Assembly: GCA_038040395.1 (NCBI GenBank)
Contig: JBBPIJ010000006.1
Span: 52,629 to 116,628, forward strand
From: VAXT01 sp038040395
GTDB lineage: Bacteria; Actinomycetota; Thermoleophilia; Gaiellales; Gaiellaceae
DNA length: 64,000 nt
Direction: 5' to 3'
Shown piece after piece: positions 51,061-62,015 of this stretch; position 1 is the stretch's first letter; each line of letters starts with the position of its first letter. The position numbers and the translations under genes were made by a program. Under the pieces are notes generated by a model. It ran no database searches. It was not told the origin of the DNA and saw only the letters and a program-made list of their open reading frames with translations.

Positions 51061-52422
51061 CTAGCGGCGGCCGACGACGAGCTTGACCGGGTAGCCGCGC
51101 CGCTTCACCGTTCCGGCCCTCGGCGTCTGGGCGATCACGCGACCGACCCGTCCCGAGCGAGCCCTGCGGATACGGCCCACCGAGCAGTGCCTGGCCCGAA
51201 TCCGGCTCTTCGCGGTCGCCAGCCTCAGGCCGATCACCCTCGGCACCCGACAGCGCACCGGTGGTGCCGGGGGAGGCGGGGGTGGAGGCGGAGGTGGTGG
51301 TGGAGGTGGTGGTGGTGGTGGTGGCTGCGGGGGTGGTGGTGGTGGAGGTGGTGGTGGCGGTGGTGGTGATGGTGGTGGAGGTGGTGGTGGCGGAGGAGGT
51401 GGCGGCGGTGGCGGAGGTGGCGGAGGTGGAGGTGGAGGCGGCGGTGGTGGAGGTGGCGGTGGCGGTGGTGGAGGTGGCGGTGGTGGCGGTGGTGGCGGTG
51501 GTGGCGGGCCGACGTTGATCGTCCCCGTCATCATCGGATGGAACGCGCAGTGATACGGGAAGCTCCCGTTCGTGTTGAACATACGCTCGTAGATCTCACC
51601 CGGAGCGATCGTTCCGGAGTCCCACACGCCCGTGTTGGAAGTGGCCGTGTGCGCCGCGGCGCCGGAGTTCGTCCAGCAGACGGTCGTGCCGCTCGGCACC
51701 GTCACGCTCGCCGGGGTATACGCGTACTCCGTGATGTCGATCACCGTCGAGCCTGCTGAGCAGGAACCGCCACCGGGGACGTAATTCACGCGGAGCCCGT
51801 TCACGAGCGTCGAGGCTCCGCAGGAGAACTGCGTGAAGGGACCGAGATCGGCAGCCTGGATCCCGCTCGTCTCGAGTGCGCCGTTGTCGGCCGTCGCGCC
51901 GTAGATGACCGAGAGGGTCCCGGTGTTCTCCGAGAAGATGACCTCGAAGTTGGCCGTCCCCATGCGCTGGAAGTACGTCGTTCGCCACTCGATCACGAAC
52001 TGACGGTTCGGGGCGGTGCCGACGACCGCGGTGAAGATCCCCTGGCCGGGCTCGTCGGTGCGCAGATCGTCCAGGTATGGGATGAACGCGCGGTCGAGAC
52101 CGTTGATCGGAAGCGGAACACAGCCGCTCGACGCACCGCCGTTGTCCGTGTTGAACTGGATGTTGCCGTTCGAGCTGACGTAGGCGCTCGTGTATGGCGT
52201 CGCGTAGACCAGGACCGGGAAGGGAAGCGTGATCAGCGTCGTGCAGTCGTCGCAGTGGTTGCCGATGTCCGCGGTGCCGGGCTGGATCGGCTGGCCGGAC
52301 TGCGTGTTCGTCGTGTAGGAGCTTCCGCCCGCCCAGGCAAGGGCCGGCACGATCAGCGCCACTGCGATTACTGCTGTCCCCTCTGCGATCAAGCAGAGAA
52401 GGCGCCGCTTACGGCTCCTCAC
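51061..52422 (-). CDS. Secreted plastocyanin-domain protein with polyproline-PASTA tail
   Basis: 453 residues from GTG 52422, 3 nt after AGGAGGGGGAG; an upstream ATG (52446) would put the ribosome binding site inside the gene. Signal peptide 1-~32, nidogen-like beta domain (~35-215, SSNGNIQFNTDNG; FIPYLDDLRTDE), a cupredoxin domain (~230-310) with a complete type 1 copper set: His in AAHTATS, Cys/His/Met in HCAFHPMM. A ~80-residue proline tract and the PASTA-like domain (RCRVPRVIGL, HCSVGR, ending VKLVVGRR) follow. Predicted extracellular electron carrier held at the wall. Confidence 0.82.
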   Translation of the reverse strand: MRSRKRRLLCLIAEGTAVIAVALIVPALAWAGGSSYTTNTQSGQPIQPGTADIGNHCDDCTTLITLPFPVLVYATPYTSAYVSSNGNIQFNTDNGGASSGCVPLPINGLDRAFIPYLDDLRTDEPGQGIFTAVVGTAPNRQFVIEWRTTYFQRMGTANFEVIFSENTGTLSVIYGATADNGALETSGIQAADLGPFTQFSCGASTLVNGLRVNYVPGGGSCSAGSTVIDITEYAYTPASVTVPSGTTVCWTNSGAAAHTATSNTGVWDSGTIAPGEIYERMFNTNGSFPYHCAFHPMMTGTINVGPPPPPPPPPPPPPPPPPPPPPPPPPPPPPPPPPPPPPPPPPPPPPPSPPPPPPPPPPPPPQPPPPPPPPPPPPPPPPPPPAPPVRCRVPRVIGLRLATAKSRIRARHCSVGRIRRARSGRVGRVIAQTPRAGTVKRRGYPVKLVVGRR

Positions 52423-52502
52423 TGTCTCCCCCTCCTGGCTCCCCAACGTCGGCTTTCGTGGGTTCTACCACCTTTTCCAGGGAATGTGAAGCCTGGCAAA
52501 GG

Positions 52503-52530
52503 AAGGGGGCCGGTTGTCACCGGCCCCCTT
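52503..52530 (-). terminator. Hairpin terminator between tailed-protein genes
   Basis: 12-bp perfect arms AAGGGGGCCGGT / ACCGGCCCCCTT, 4-nt loop, ~30 nt downstream of the stop at 52560. A T-tract lies on the plus-strand side only, so it may act mainly by hairpin strength in the gene's direction. Confidence 0.6.
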
Positions 52531-52559
52531 GATTGCGTTTCGTTTTTTGGTGTCGCCCT

Positions 52560-54323
<1,764 letters not shown>

Positions 54324-54475
54324 TTTTTGACTCCCCCTCGTTTCAGGGGCGCGCTCTCGCGCCCGAGGAGCGGGTTTTAGCACTTTCGATCACAAAAACC
54401 AAGAGCCGCGGCGGCCCATCGAAGTCGTGGTGAGACAAGTATTTGGGGCGCGTTCAAACGCCTGGCGCAACAAAA

Positions 54476-54505
54476 GAAGGGGGCCGATTCTCGCCGGCCC
54501 CCTTC
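54476..54505 (-). terminator. Hairpin terminator after the 1733-residue protein gene
   Basis: 11-bp arms GAAGGGGGCCG (54476-54486) / CGGCCCCCTTC (54495-54505), 30 nt downstream of the stop at 54536, with CAAAA on the plus side giving TTTTG in the transcript direction. Confidence 0.7.
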
Positions 54506-54535
54506 TGCATCCCTGTGTGCTGAACTTCGGTGTCG

Positions 54536-57500
54536 CTACCTGCGGCCTACCACCAGCTTGACCGGGAAGCCGCGCGGCTTGACCTTGCCCGCCCTCGGGT
54601 TCTGGGCGATCACGCGGCCCACTCGCCTCGAGCGAGCCTTCCGGACCCGGCCGACCGAGCAGTGCCTCGCCCTGATCCGCTTCTTCGCCTTCCTCAGCGT
54701 GAGGCCGATCACCCGCGGCACGACGCAGCGCACCGGCGGGGGTGGCGGTGGTGGGCCCGGAGGCGGAGGTGGTGGCGGCGGTGGAGGCGGAGGTGGTGGT
54801 GGTGGCGGTGGTGGGCCCGGAGGTGGTGGTGGTGGCGGTGGTGGGCCCGGAGGCGGAGGTGGTGGCGGCGGGCCTGGTGGCGGAGGCGGTGGCGGCGGCG
54901 GTGGCGGAGGTGGCGGTGGCGGTGGCGGTGGCGGTGGCGGAGGTGGCGGTGGCGGTGGCGGAGGTGGTGGCGGAGGTGGTGGCGGAGGTGGTGGCGGAGG
55001 CGGTGGCGGTGGCGGTGGCCCGCCTGCCGTGATCGAGAGGTTCCAGCTCGTGATCGAGCCTCCGTCGAGTGCGAAGTCGTCGACCACGTATAGGTTCCAA
55101 ACGCCGTTCGGCGAGCCGCCGTCGAAGGTCGACAGTGCGACCGCCCCGCTCGGCGTCGGTGCCGGCGTGGGGAAGGGGTCACCCGCGCCGTAGTTGAACG
55201 GCCGGTACGAGCCGTTGACGCAGGCGGCCGCCGTGGCAGGCAGGTTGGAAGCGGCTTCGTCGTCGAGCACGAGATTCGCGTCCACGAGGCCGCCGGAGGC
55301 GCTGCCCGCGCAGGCGTCGGACATGACGATCGCGTTCTGTCCGCCAGGCGAGACGAGCAGCATGTCGATGTCGTCCGGGTAAGCGTGGGTCAGCCCGTTC
55401 AGCGAGAGATTGACGTCGCTGACCGTGCCCGTCAGGCCCGAGATGGTGCAGGTCGACGGGTAAGGCGAGGCCTGTCCGCCAACAGGAATCGTGATCGGGC
55501 CACCGCACCCGGGCGGAGGTGGCGGAGGTGGTGGTGGAGGTGGAGGCGGTGGCGGAGGTGGTGGTGGAGGCGGTGGCGGCGGTGGTGGGGGCGGCGGAGG
55601 CGGAGGTGGCGGAGGCCCACCGGCCGCGTTCTCGTACGCGCCGATCGTCGGCGGGTTGCCGCGCGGATCGCCGACGATGTCGGTCGTGATGCCCGCGATC
55701 GACTGGCCCGCTGCAAGCAGCGGCGAGGCGGCTTGTGGCACGAGGCTGGTCGTTGATGTGAACAGGGGGTCGGCGCTGATCGAGTTGGCGTCCTTCCCCG
55801 TCTCGGTGCGCCAGGCGGCGATGTCGGGCCGGTCGCCGAGCACGTTGACCAGGTTGCCGACCGCCGAGAAGTGAGACGAGGCACCGCTCGAGTACAGGTC
55901 GTTGTAGTTCGAGGTCGGGATGTTGTAGAGGCCGATGGCGGAGAAGCCGATGGCGTAGCTGCCCGCCCCGCCGCCCGCGCCGCCGTTCGCGGCGGTCTGG
56001 GTGTTGTAGAGGGCGTTGTCGCGGATATCGACGCCTGGGTTGGCGCCCAGGATCGCAAGCGCATAGCTCGGCTGAGTGGCCAGAGCGACGGCGTCGCGGG
56101 CGCCGGTCATAGAGACCGAGTTGAAGTAGATCTCGGTGGTGGAGTAGGTCGTGCCCCCGGAACCGGTGTAGATGCCGGCGCAGATGTCGCCCACCGTGCC
56201 GTTGCACACCGCGCCGGAGACGGAGTTGTTGGCGATCCGGCTGGTGCCGTAGTTGGTCGTTGCAAGCGCGATGCCCACGGCCGAGTACGTGTCGATCTCG
56301 ACCACGCTGCCGATGACGTTGCCGGTGACGGTGACGTTGGCAACGTCCTGCACCGTGAATGCCGTGGCCGAGACAGCGTTGGTGCCGAGACCGATGCCGA
56401 TCGAATCGTTAAACGTGGTAGCACCTGAGACATTGACGACGTTGTTGTTGGTGACCAGCGTGCCGTCGTCGAAGCCCACATAGATGCCCGCACGGCCCAG
56501 CCCGGCTGCGCCGGCCCCGCCCAGGGTGTTGCCCGTGATTACGGTGCCGACGTTCTTGAAGGCGCTTTGTGCGCCCTGCGAGTAGATGCCGAACTGCACC
56601 GTGGTGATGTTGTTGTTCTGGATCCTGTTGTTGTCGTTGCGCGTGCCTGAGCTGGTGCTACCGATGGTGCTGCTGCCGAAGCCGATGCCGGCAACCGTCG
56701 TGGCGCTGGCATTACCGGTGATGTTCAGGTTCTTGATCGTGTTGTTCGTGGTGGGATCGGCAGTGCCGATGGTCTGGCCCCAGATGACGGCGCTCGCGGT
56801 GCCGACGTTGGTGTTGGTGAGGGTCATGTCCCGGCTGGTGCCGCCGGAGTTGGACCCGTCGATCGTCACGTAGTCGATGCCGTTCAGAGTGATCAACGCC
56901 GTGGCCGAGGTGCCGCTGAAGGACGGCGTGGCGCCGGCGGCGGGCTTGATCGTCAGCGAGTTCTGGTCGCTGTTGCCCCCGTTCGGGTTGATGACGATCG
57001 GGAACGTCTCGCCGGCGTACGTGTTGTCAGTGAGGAGGAATGTGACCGGGGTGGTCATGACCTTGGTGTTCAGATCGGCGACGGCCGCCGTCAGCGTCGG
57101 GTAGTTGCCGCCCGCTCCAACGGTGAACGCACCGCTGATCGTGGGCGCGCCGGTGATCCTCCCGACCGCGAAGTAGCCGAGTGACGTGATTGCGTTGCTC
57201 GGGCCGATAGTCGCGCCCGAGACCGCTCCGCCGATCGAGTCATAGGTGCCGCCCGCCGAGGCTGACTGGCCGATCGCATTTGCGGCCAATGTGCCCTGCT
57301 CGGTCAGTCGTGCGGTGGTGTTGGTGAAGTTGGCCGCGCCGCTCGTGATCTGGGCTGACCAGTAGCGGTTGTTATTGATCGCGTCGAAGCCCACGCCGGG
57401 CGTGCCGCCCGCGTTGACGTCGAAGGCCTCGGCCTGCACGACGACGGTGCCGCCCGCGTTCGTGGTCGGGTTGACGAGCTCGAACATCTTGAAGGCGCCC

Positions 57501-59737
57501 TTGCCGACGGGGAACGTGTACGTAGCGGCAGTGGCGAGACTTGCCGGCAGGGTGCGCTCGAGTGGGCCGTTGACCCAGGTGGCCGCCGAGCCGCCCGAAA
57601 CTGCGCCGACAGCCGTGCCTGTGAGGGTGAGGAGGTTCGAGGCGCTCGTCGTCAGGGTTCCGGCGCCGAGGATCAGTGCCGAGGCGGCGTTTGTGGCCGT
57701 GAGCGGGCCACCGGCCAGCGTTGTGCCGGTCGGGTTGAAGACCTGGATGCTGGCGACAGTTCGCGTCGCCGGGATCTCAGGGCCAGTGGTCAGCGGCGTC
57801 TGCGACTGAGAGTAGACCTCCGTGAGGCCAAGGCTGCCGATGTTGAACGTCGGAGCCACATCGAGGCTGCCGGCCGCGAATGGGATTCCGGTCGCGCCAC
57901 GCTGAATGACCAGGGCGATGGCATCGCCGTTTCCGACGGCGATCTTGTTGGCGTTCGTGATCGCGCCGTAGAAGGCGTTGATGCGGTTCACATAGAGCGG
58001 CGAGACGCCCGGGTCGATCGTGACGCCCGGCGCGTTCTGGACGGCGAAGGAGGCAGGCCGCAGGGCCGGAGTGCCGAACGTGCCGCTGCCGGTGTAGGTC
58101 TGTGCGTACCCGCCTCCCACCGTCTGCTGGGTACCGCCGAAGTTCACGCTGCCGGTGTTGTTCGTGGTGGTGACGATCGCGCCGTTGTTCGTGATCGTGG
58201 GGCCGATCTGCAGCAACGTGTTCGCTTGCGTGTTGAAGGTCGTGCCCGAGTTGATTGTCAGGTTGCCCCAGACGTTTAGCTGCCCGCTAGCGAGGAGCGT
58301 CTTGTTGTTCGTCGTGTTGTCGATCACGACGTTGGGCGTCTGGCCCTGCGCGCGGAAGCTGAAGTTCGTTGCGGTCGCGGCGGTGCCGATGTTCAGCGTC
58401 CCGCCCGTGTACACCATCGTCCCGCTCTGGTTGTAGTCGGCGGTCGTCAGCCCGTTGCTGTTCACGAGGTTGATTGAGCCGCCCGACATCTTCGTGACCA
58501 CGCCCGTGATGCCGGTGAAGCCGAACGAGGGTGTCGTAGCGCAGCCGCCCGCGACGCAGATGTTCACCGCGCCGCCTGACTGCGTGTAGCTGATGAACGT
58601 GTTCGTGCTGTTCAGGCGTCCGGCGAAGTTCGCGGTCCCGCCTTCGATGTTGAAGGAGGCGCCCACGCCGGCGCCCATCACATTGGTACCGAGGGTGCCG
58701 ACGTTGAACGTGCCTGTCGTCAGGCGCAGCGAGCCGTTGTTCGTGGGCGAACCGTTCTGACCGACGATCGTCGCGTTGGGGTTGTTCAACCAGAGGCCCC
58801 CGGTCGCGGGAATCGTGTATGCGGCCGCGGCAAAGAGTGGGTTCGAGAACGTGTCCGAGTTGGAGATCTTGAACGTACCGTTCGTGATGGCCAGGAAGCC
58901 GGAGGTGTTCGCACCCTGCACCGTTAACGTCCCGCCCACGACCGGGCTGAAGTCGAGGGTCGAGGCGGCGCTCGTCCCCTTGTTCAGCGTGATGCCGGTG
59001 GTCTGCCTGACGTCGAGAGCGCCCAGGTTCATCAGGGTCGCGTTCGCGGCGCCCGTGAAGATGATCTGAGCACCGGCCGTGTCCGCGTTCGTGCTGAAGT
59101 CGATGGTGCCGTGGTTGGTGAGGTTGCCGCCCACGGAGAGTGAGTGGGCCGTGACGCTGCCGGTCGCCGCAGACCGGAAGATGCCTGCGGGGGCGACCGC
59201 GACGTCTGCGCCGACCGTGAGCGTGCGGGCGGTCGTGTCCTCGTACTGCAACGTGTCATCGATGCTCAGGTTGAGGGCAGCCGCTGCCGTGTCGATCGTG
59301 ACCGTGCAGCCGCTCGAGATGGTGACGTTGTCGGCGCCGGTCGGGACCACACCGCCGGTCCAGGTGGAGGGAGAGCTCCAGAGACCGCCGGGCGCAGCAC
59401 AGGAGATGTCAGCCTCGAAGGGGCTGGTGCCGAACGCATGGCCGCGAAGTGCGTCGAGGCTGCTCGGGAAGGTGGCGGAGGGAGTGGTCGCCGACCGAGC
59501 ATGCGTTGGGCGCTTTGCGGCCGCGCGAGGCGCGGCATTGGGGGCTTGCTTGGTGCGCGCCTGGGCAGGCTGCGCGGGCTGCGCGGAGCGGACGGCCTGT
59601 GCGGCCGTCGGGATCCGATGGGTGCCTGTACTGGCGCCGGCTTGCGCCGTGGGCGCAACTCCGACCGCAATCAGGACGCCAAGGCACAGGAAAAAGGCAA
59701 AGGGCTTTCGGCCCTGCGCGCGCAGCGAACTACTCAT
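54536..59737 (-). CDS. Giant secreted beta-helix protein with P-domain and polyproline-PASTA tail
   Basis: 1733 residues; ATG 59737 with GGGAGGGAG upstream. Signal peptide 1-~33. Thr/Asn/Gly-rich repetitive beta region (~100-900), then right-handed beta-helix repeats (~900-1330: TIKNLNITGNAS, NNRIQNNNITTVQFGIYSQG, VTITGNTLGGAGAAG). First proline tract ~1373-1410; a proprotein-convertase P-domain (~1411-1572, SDVNLSLNGLTHAYPDDIDM, GVWNLYVVDDFALDGGSITS); second tract ~1573-1667 (PPP/GPPPP units); PASTA-like domain 1668-1733. Resembles filamentous adhesins or pectate-lyase-like surface proteins; no outer-membrane transporter domain. Confidence 0.82.
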   Translation of the reverse strand: MSSSLRAQGRKPFAFFLCLGVLIAVGVAPTAQAGASTGTHRIPTAAQAVRSAQPAQPAQARTKQAPNAAPRAAAKRPTHARSATTPSATFPSSLDALRGHAFGTSPFEADISCAAPGGLWSSPSTWTGGVVPTGADNVTISSGCTVTIDTAAAALNLSIDDTLQYEDTTARTLTVGADVAVAPAGIFRSAATGSVTAHSLSVGGNLTNHGTIDFSTNADTAGAQIIFTGAANATLMNLGALDVRQTTGITLNKGTSAASTLDFSPVVGGTLTVQGANTSGFLAITNGTFKISNSDTFSNPLFAAAAYTIPATGGLWLNNPNATIVGQNGSPTNNGSLRLTTGTFNVGTLGTNVMGAGVGASFNIEGGTANFAGRLNSTNTFISYTQSGGAVNICVAGGCATTPSFGFTGITGVVTKMSGGSINLVNSNGLTTADYNQSGTMVYTGGTLNIGTAATATNFSFRAQGQTPNVVIDNTTNNKTLLASGQLNVWGNLTINSGTTFNTQANTLLQIGPTITNNGAIVTTTNNTGSVNFGGTQQTVGGGYAQTYTGSGTFGTPALRPASFAVQNAPGVTIDPGVSPLYVNRINAFYGAITNANKIAVGNGDAIALVIQRGATGIPFAAGSLDVAPTFNIGSLGLTEVYSQSQTPLTTGPEIPATRTVASIQVFNPTGTTLAGGPLTATNAASALILGAGTLTTSASNLLTLTGTAVGAVSGGSAATWVNGPLERTLPASLATAATYTFPVGKGAFKMFELVNPTTNAGGTVVVQAEAFDVNAGGTPGVGFDAINNNRYWSAQITSGAANFTNTTARLTEQGTLAANAIGQSASAGGTYDSIGGAVSGATIGPSNAITSLGYFAVGRITGAPTISGAFTVGAGGNYPTLTAAVADLNTKVMTTPVTFLLTDNTYAGETFPIVINPNGGNSDQNSLTIKPAAGATPSFSGTSATALITLNGIDYVTIDGSNSGGTSRDMTLTNTNVGTASAVIWGQTIGTADPTTNNTIKNLNITGNASATTVAGIGFGSSTIGSTSSGTRNDNNRIQNNNITTVQFGIYSQGAQSAFKNVGTVITGNTLGGAGAAGLGRAGIYVGFDDGTLVTNNNVVNVSGATTFNDSIGIGLGTNAVSATAFTVQDVANVTVTGNVIGSVVEIDTYSAVGIALATTNYGTSRIANNSVSGAVCNGTVGDICAGIYTGSGGTTYSTTEIYFNSVSMTGARDAVALATQPSYALAILGANPGVDIRDNALYNTQTAANGGAGGGAGSYAIGFSAIGLYNIPTSNYNDLYSSGASSHFSAVGNLVNVLGDRPDIAAWRTETGKDANSISADPLFTSTTSLVPQAASPLLAAGQSIAGITTDIVGDPRGNPPTIGAYENAAGGPPPPPPPPPPPPPPPPPPPPPPPPPPPPPPPPPPPGCGGPITIPVGGQASPYPSTCTISGLTGTVSDVNLSLNGLTHAYPDDIDMLLVSPGGQNAIVMSDACAGSASGGLVDANLVLDDEAASNLPATAAACVNGSYRPFNYGAGDPFPTPAPTPSGAVALSTFDGGSPNGVWNLYVVDDFALDGGSITSWNLSITAGGPPPPPPPPPPPPPPPPPPPPPPPPPPPPPPPPPPPPPPPPPPPPPPPPGPPPPPPPPGPPPPPPPPPGPPPPPPPPPPPPPPPPPPPGPPPPPPPVRCVVPRVIGLTLRKAKKRIRARHCSVGRVRKARSRRVGRVIAQNPRAGKVKPRGFPVKLVVGRR

Positions 59738-59872
59738 TGGGTCTCCCTCCCACTAACTCCCCAAGGACAAGTTGCACCCGTTATTACAACTTGTGCCGAA
59801 CTAATTCAAGAGTCGCGCAAAATTCGCCAGTAGAGCCAGGCTCAGCTCGCTCACGCCCGAGGAAGAACAGAA

Positions 59873-59904
59873 ACGGGGGCGCCGAATGGAACCGGCGCCC
59901 CCGT
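59873..59904 (-). terminator. Hairpin terminator after the kelch protein gene
   Basis: 12-bp perfect arms ACGGGGGCGCCG (59873-59884) / CGGCGCCCCCGT (59893-59904), 22 nt downstream of the stop at 59927. The remainder of 59738-59926 is the leader side of the beta-helix gene with TTGGGGAG at ~59757-59764 (minus strand). Confidence 0.65.
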
Positions 59905-59926
59905 GTTGGTTACTTGGTTGCCTGCT

Positions 59927-61900
59927 CTACCTGCGGCCGACCACCATCTTGACCGGGTAGCCGCGGGGCTTGATCTTGCCGGCCCTCGGGCTCTGTGCGA
60001 TCACGCGGCCGACCCGCCTCGAGCGAGAGCGGACGATGCGGCCGACCGAGCAGTGCCGCGCCCGGATCAGGGCCTTCGCCGGCCTGAGCCTGAGGCCGAT
60101 CACCCTCGGCACGACGCAGCGCACCGGTGGAGGTGGTGGCGGAGGTGGTGGTGGCGGAGGAGGCGGAGGAGGCGGAGGAGGCGGAGGTGGCGGAGGCGGT
60201 GGTGGTGGTGGCGGCGGCGGCGGAGGTGGTGGTGGTGGCGGCGGAGGTGGCGGAGGTGGCGGTGGAGGCGGCGGCCCGATCGACTCGACCGCCGTCGAGC
60301 CACCGGATGCGCTGCCACCGCCAACAACGAAGCCACGACCGTTGTACAGCGCGCTGCCAGGTCCCTGGTGATCGACGTTGTACGACGGCCCGGTGCGCCA
60401 GCTGTTGGTGCCGGGGTTGTAGATCCATACCTGCTGATCAAGCGGCAGGCCCAGGCAGCCGACGATCCACAGCTCACCATCGAGCACAAAGCCGTTGGCG
60501 CTCTGGCAGGTGCCGCCTGACGTGGGCAGCGCAGCGATGGTGCGCCAGCTGTTCGTGGTCGGGTTGTAGGCGTACTGCGCGCCCGGCGCCGTGCCGCCGC
60601 CGACGACGTAGATCTCGCCGGCGAGAAGCACACCGGGCACGTTGCCCTCGCCGGCAGGCATCGGCGACCCAGTGGTGTATTGGTTGGTCGACGGGTTGTA
60701 GATGTAGACGTCGGAGTGGCCCGTGCCCACCGGGTTGTATCCGGCGATGACGTACACGAGACCGTTGAACGCTGCCGTCGCCACGCCGGAGCGCGCCGCG
60801 GGCAGCGCTGCACCCTGACTCCAGCTATCGGTGGTCGTGTCGTAGATCTGCATGTTGCCCAGCGGGCCGCCGAAGTCGACGCTGTTGAACCCGCCCGGCA
60901 CATAGATCTTGCTGCCCACCACCGCAGCTCGACCTTGGGCGTGCCTGACGGGGATTGGCGCCCTGGTTGACCAACTGGTGCCGTCGAAGCGCTCGTTGGC
61001 GTCGGTGTAGTTGGGCGCCAGGTTGAAGCCGGTGATGGCATACATGCTCGAGCCGACCACTGCCGTAGCGGGATTGCGCCGGGCATTGGCCATCGGCGAC
61101 TCGATGAGCCATGACGGTGGAGGTGGCGGTGGTGGAGGTGGCGGCGGTCCACCGGTCGACGTGCCGTTGAGCCGGAACATCTGATCCGGCCAGGCAATGC
61201 CGATGCACGTGCTCAGGCGCCCCCAAACGGGCGCGTTGCAACCGGTTCCATACCCGCCGCCTTCCCGCCAGGCAGTGGAGTTGTTGGCCGTAACGGTGCG
61301 GCCCTCCCAGTACCAGTTCGCTCCGCTGATAACACCCTCGACGGAGACCCAGTAGGTCCCGGCTGGAAGCGATACGGCCGGGCTGAGGGTGATCTGGTAG
61401 TCGGGGTTCATTCCGCCGACCGGCCGAGCGAGCTGCTGGGTCACAAGCGTGCCCGGGAGCGTGGCTGAGTTCGTATAGAAATGGACGTTGAAGGACGCGG
61501 GCGCCGCAAAGCCGACGGGGCCCCTGATGTCGACTTGTTCGACCGACCAGGTCTGACCGCCCGGCACGACGAAGTCGTCGGCCGCTTCAGCGGACAGCGC
61601 CGCATTGTCGGTTCGGACTGCCGACACAATTCCGTTGTTGAGGTCGTTGTCGTACTGACTGTAGAGAACCACTCCAGGCGCCTGCGAAACCGCGCCGCTC
61701 GCGGAGCCTCGGATCGAGGAGGGCCCCGCGCTCTTGGAATGCGCGACGAGGAGGCCCTTCCCTCCTACCGGTGATGCTTCCGTTCGGGCTGTTGCTCCGG
61801 CCGCCATGACGGCGACTACGAGACCGGTAGCCAGGGTTACGCAGAGCGCCCAGCGAAACGCTGCGCCTCCGCGTGCTCGATCCTGCTCGATAGTTCTCAC
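59927..61900 (-). CDS. Secreted kelch-propeller protein with polyproline-PASTA tail
   Basis: 657 residues, GTG 61900 preceded by GGGGAGGGG. Signal peptide ~15-40, N-terminal beta domain (~50-250; LYSQYDNDLNNG, DDFVVPGGQTWSVEQVDI, SVEGVISGANWYWEGRT), short proline linker (~250-263), six-blade kelch-like propeller (~265-540; ATAAFNGLVYVIAGYNP, GVLLAGEIYVVGGGTAPGAQ), proline tract ~542-592 and PASTA-like domain 593-657. Kelch propellers in secreted proteins are binding or galactose-oxidase-like folds; no copper-Tyr/Cys pair is evident. Confidence 0.8.
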   Translation of the reverse strand: MRTIEQDRARGGAAFRWALCVTLATGLVVAVMAAGATARTEASPVGGKGLLVAHSKSAGPSSIRGSASGAVSQAPGVVLYSQYDNDLNNGIVSAVRTDNAALSAEAADDFVVPGGQTWSVEQVDIRGPVGFAAPASFNVHFYTNSATLPGTLVTQQLARPVGGMNPDYQITLSPAVSLPAGTYWVSVEGVISGANWYWEGRTVTANNSTAWREGGGYGTGCNAPVWGRLSTCIGIAWPDQMFRLNGTSTGGPPPPPPPPPPPSWLIESPMANARRNPATAVVGSSMYAITGFNLAPNYTDANERFDGTSWSTRAPIPVRHAQGRAAVVGSKIYVPGGFNSVDFGGPLGNMQIYDTTTDSWSQGAALPAARSGVATAAFNGLVYVIAGYNPVGTGHSDVYIYNPSTNQYTTGSPMPAGEGNVPGVLLAGEIYVVGGGTAPGAQYAYNPTTNSWRTIAALPTSGGTCQSANGFVLDGELWIVGCLGLPLDQQVWIYNPGTNSWRTGPSYNVDHQGPGSALYNGRGFVVGGGSASGGSTAVESIGPPPPPPPPPPPPPPPPPPPPPPPPPPPPPPPPPPPPPPPPPPPPPPPPPPVRCVVPRVIGLRLRPAKALIRARHCSVGRIVRSRSRRVGRVIAQSPRAGKIKPRGYPVKMVVGRR

Positions 61901-62015
61901 TGCCCCTCCCCAAGTCGTGAACGGAGGGCGAGAGCACCCTCCTCATGAGAGTTTTAGAACTTTCGGGCAATCTTTTCAAGGGCTCCCGGCACGAGAGACG
62001 TCGTTTCGGCCGGTG

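Noticed and set aside
54558..55193. Poly-glycine and Val/Ala/Glu-rich open frames opposite the proline tracts (also 20047-20557, 51261-51518, 52669-53226, 60127-60750, 61945-62376)
   Set aside because: Antisense shadows of (CCN)n tracts; no start signals or non-repetitive protein content.
54536..59737. Type V autotransporter
   Set aside because: The beta-helix passenger looks similar, but there is no C-terminal beta-barrel; it ends in a proline tract and PASTA domain.
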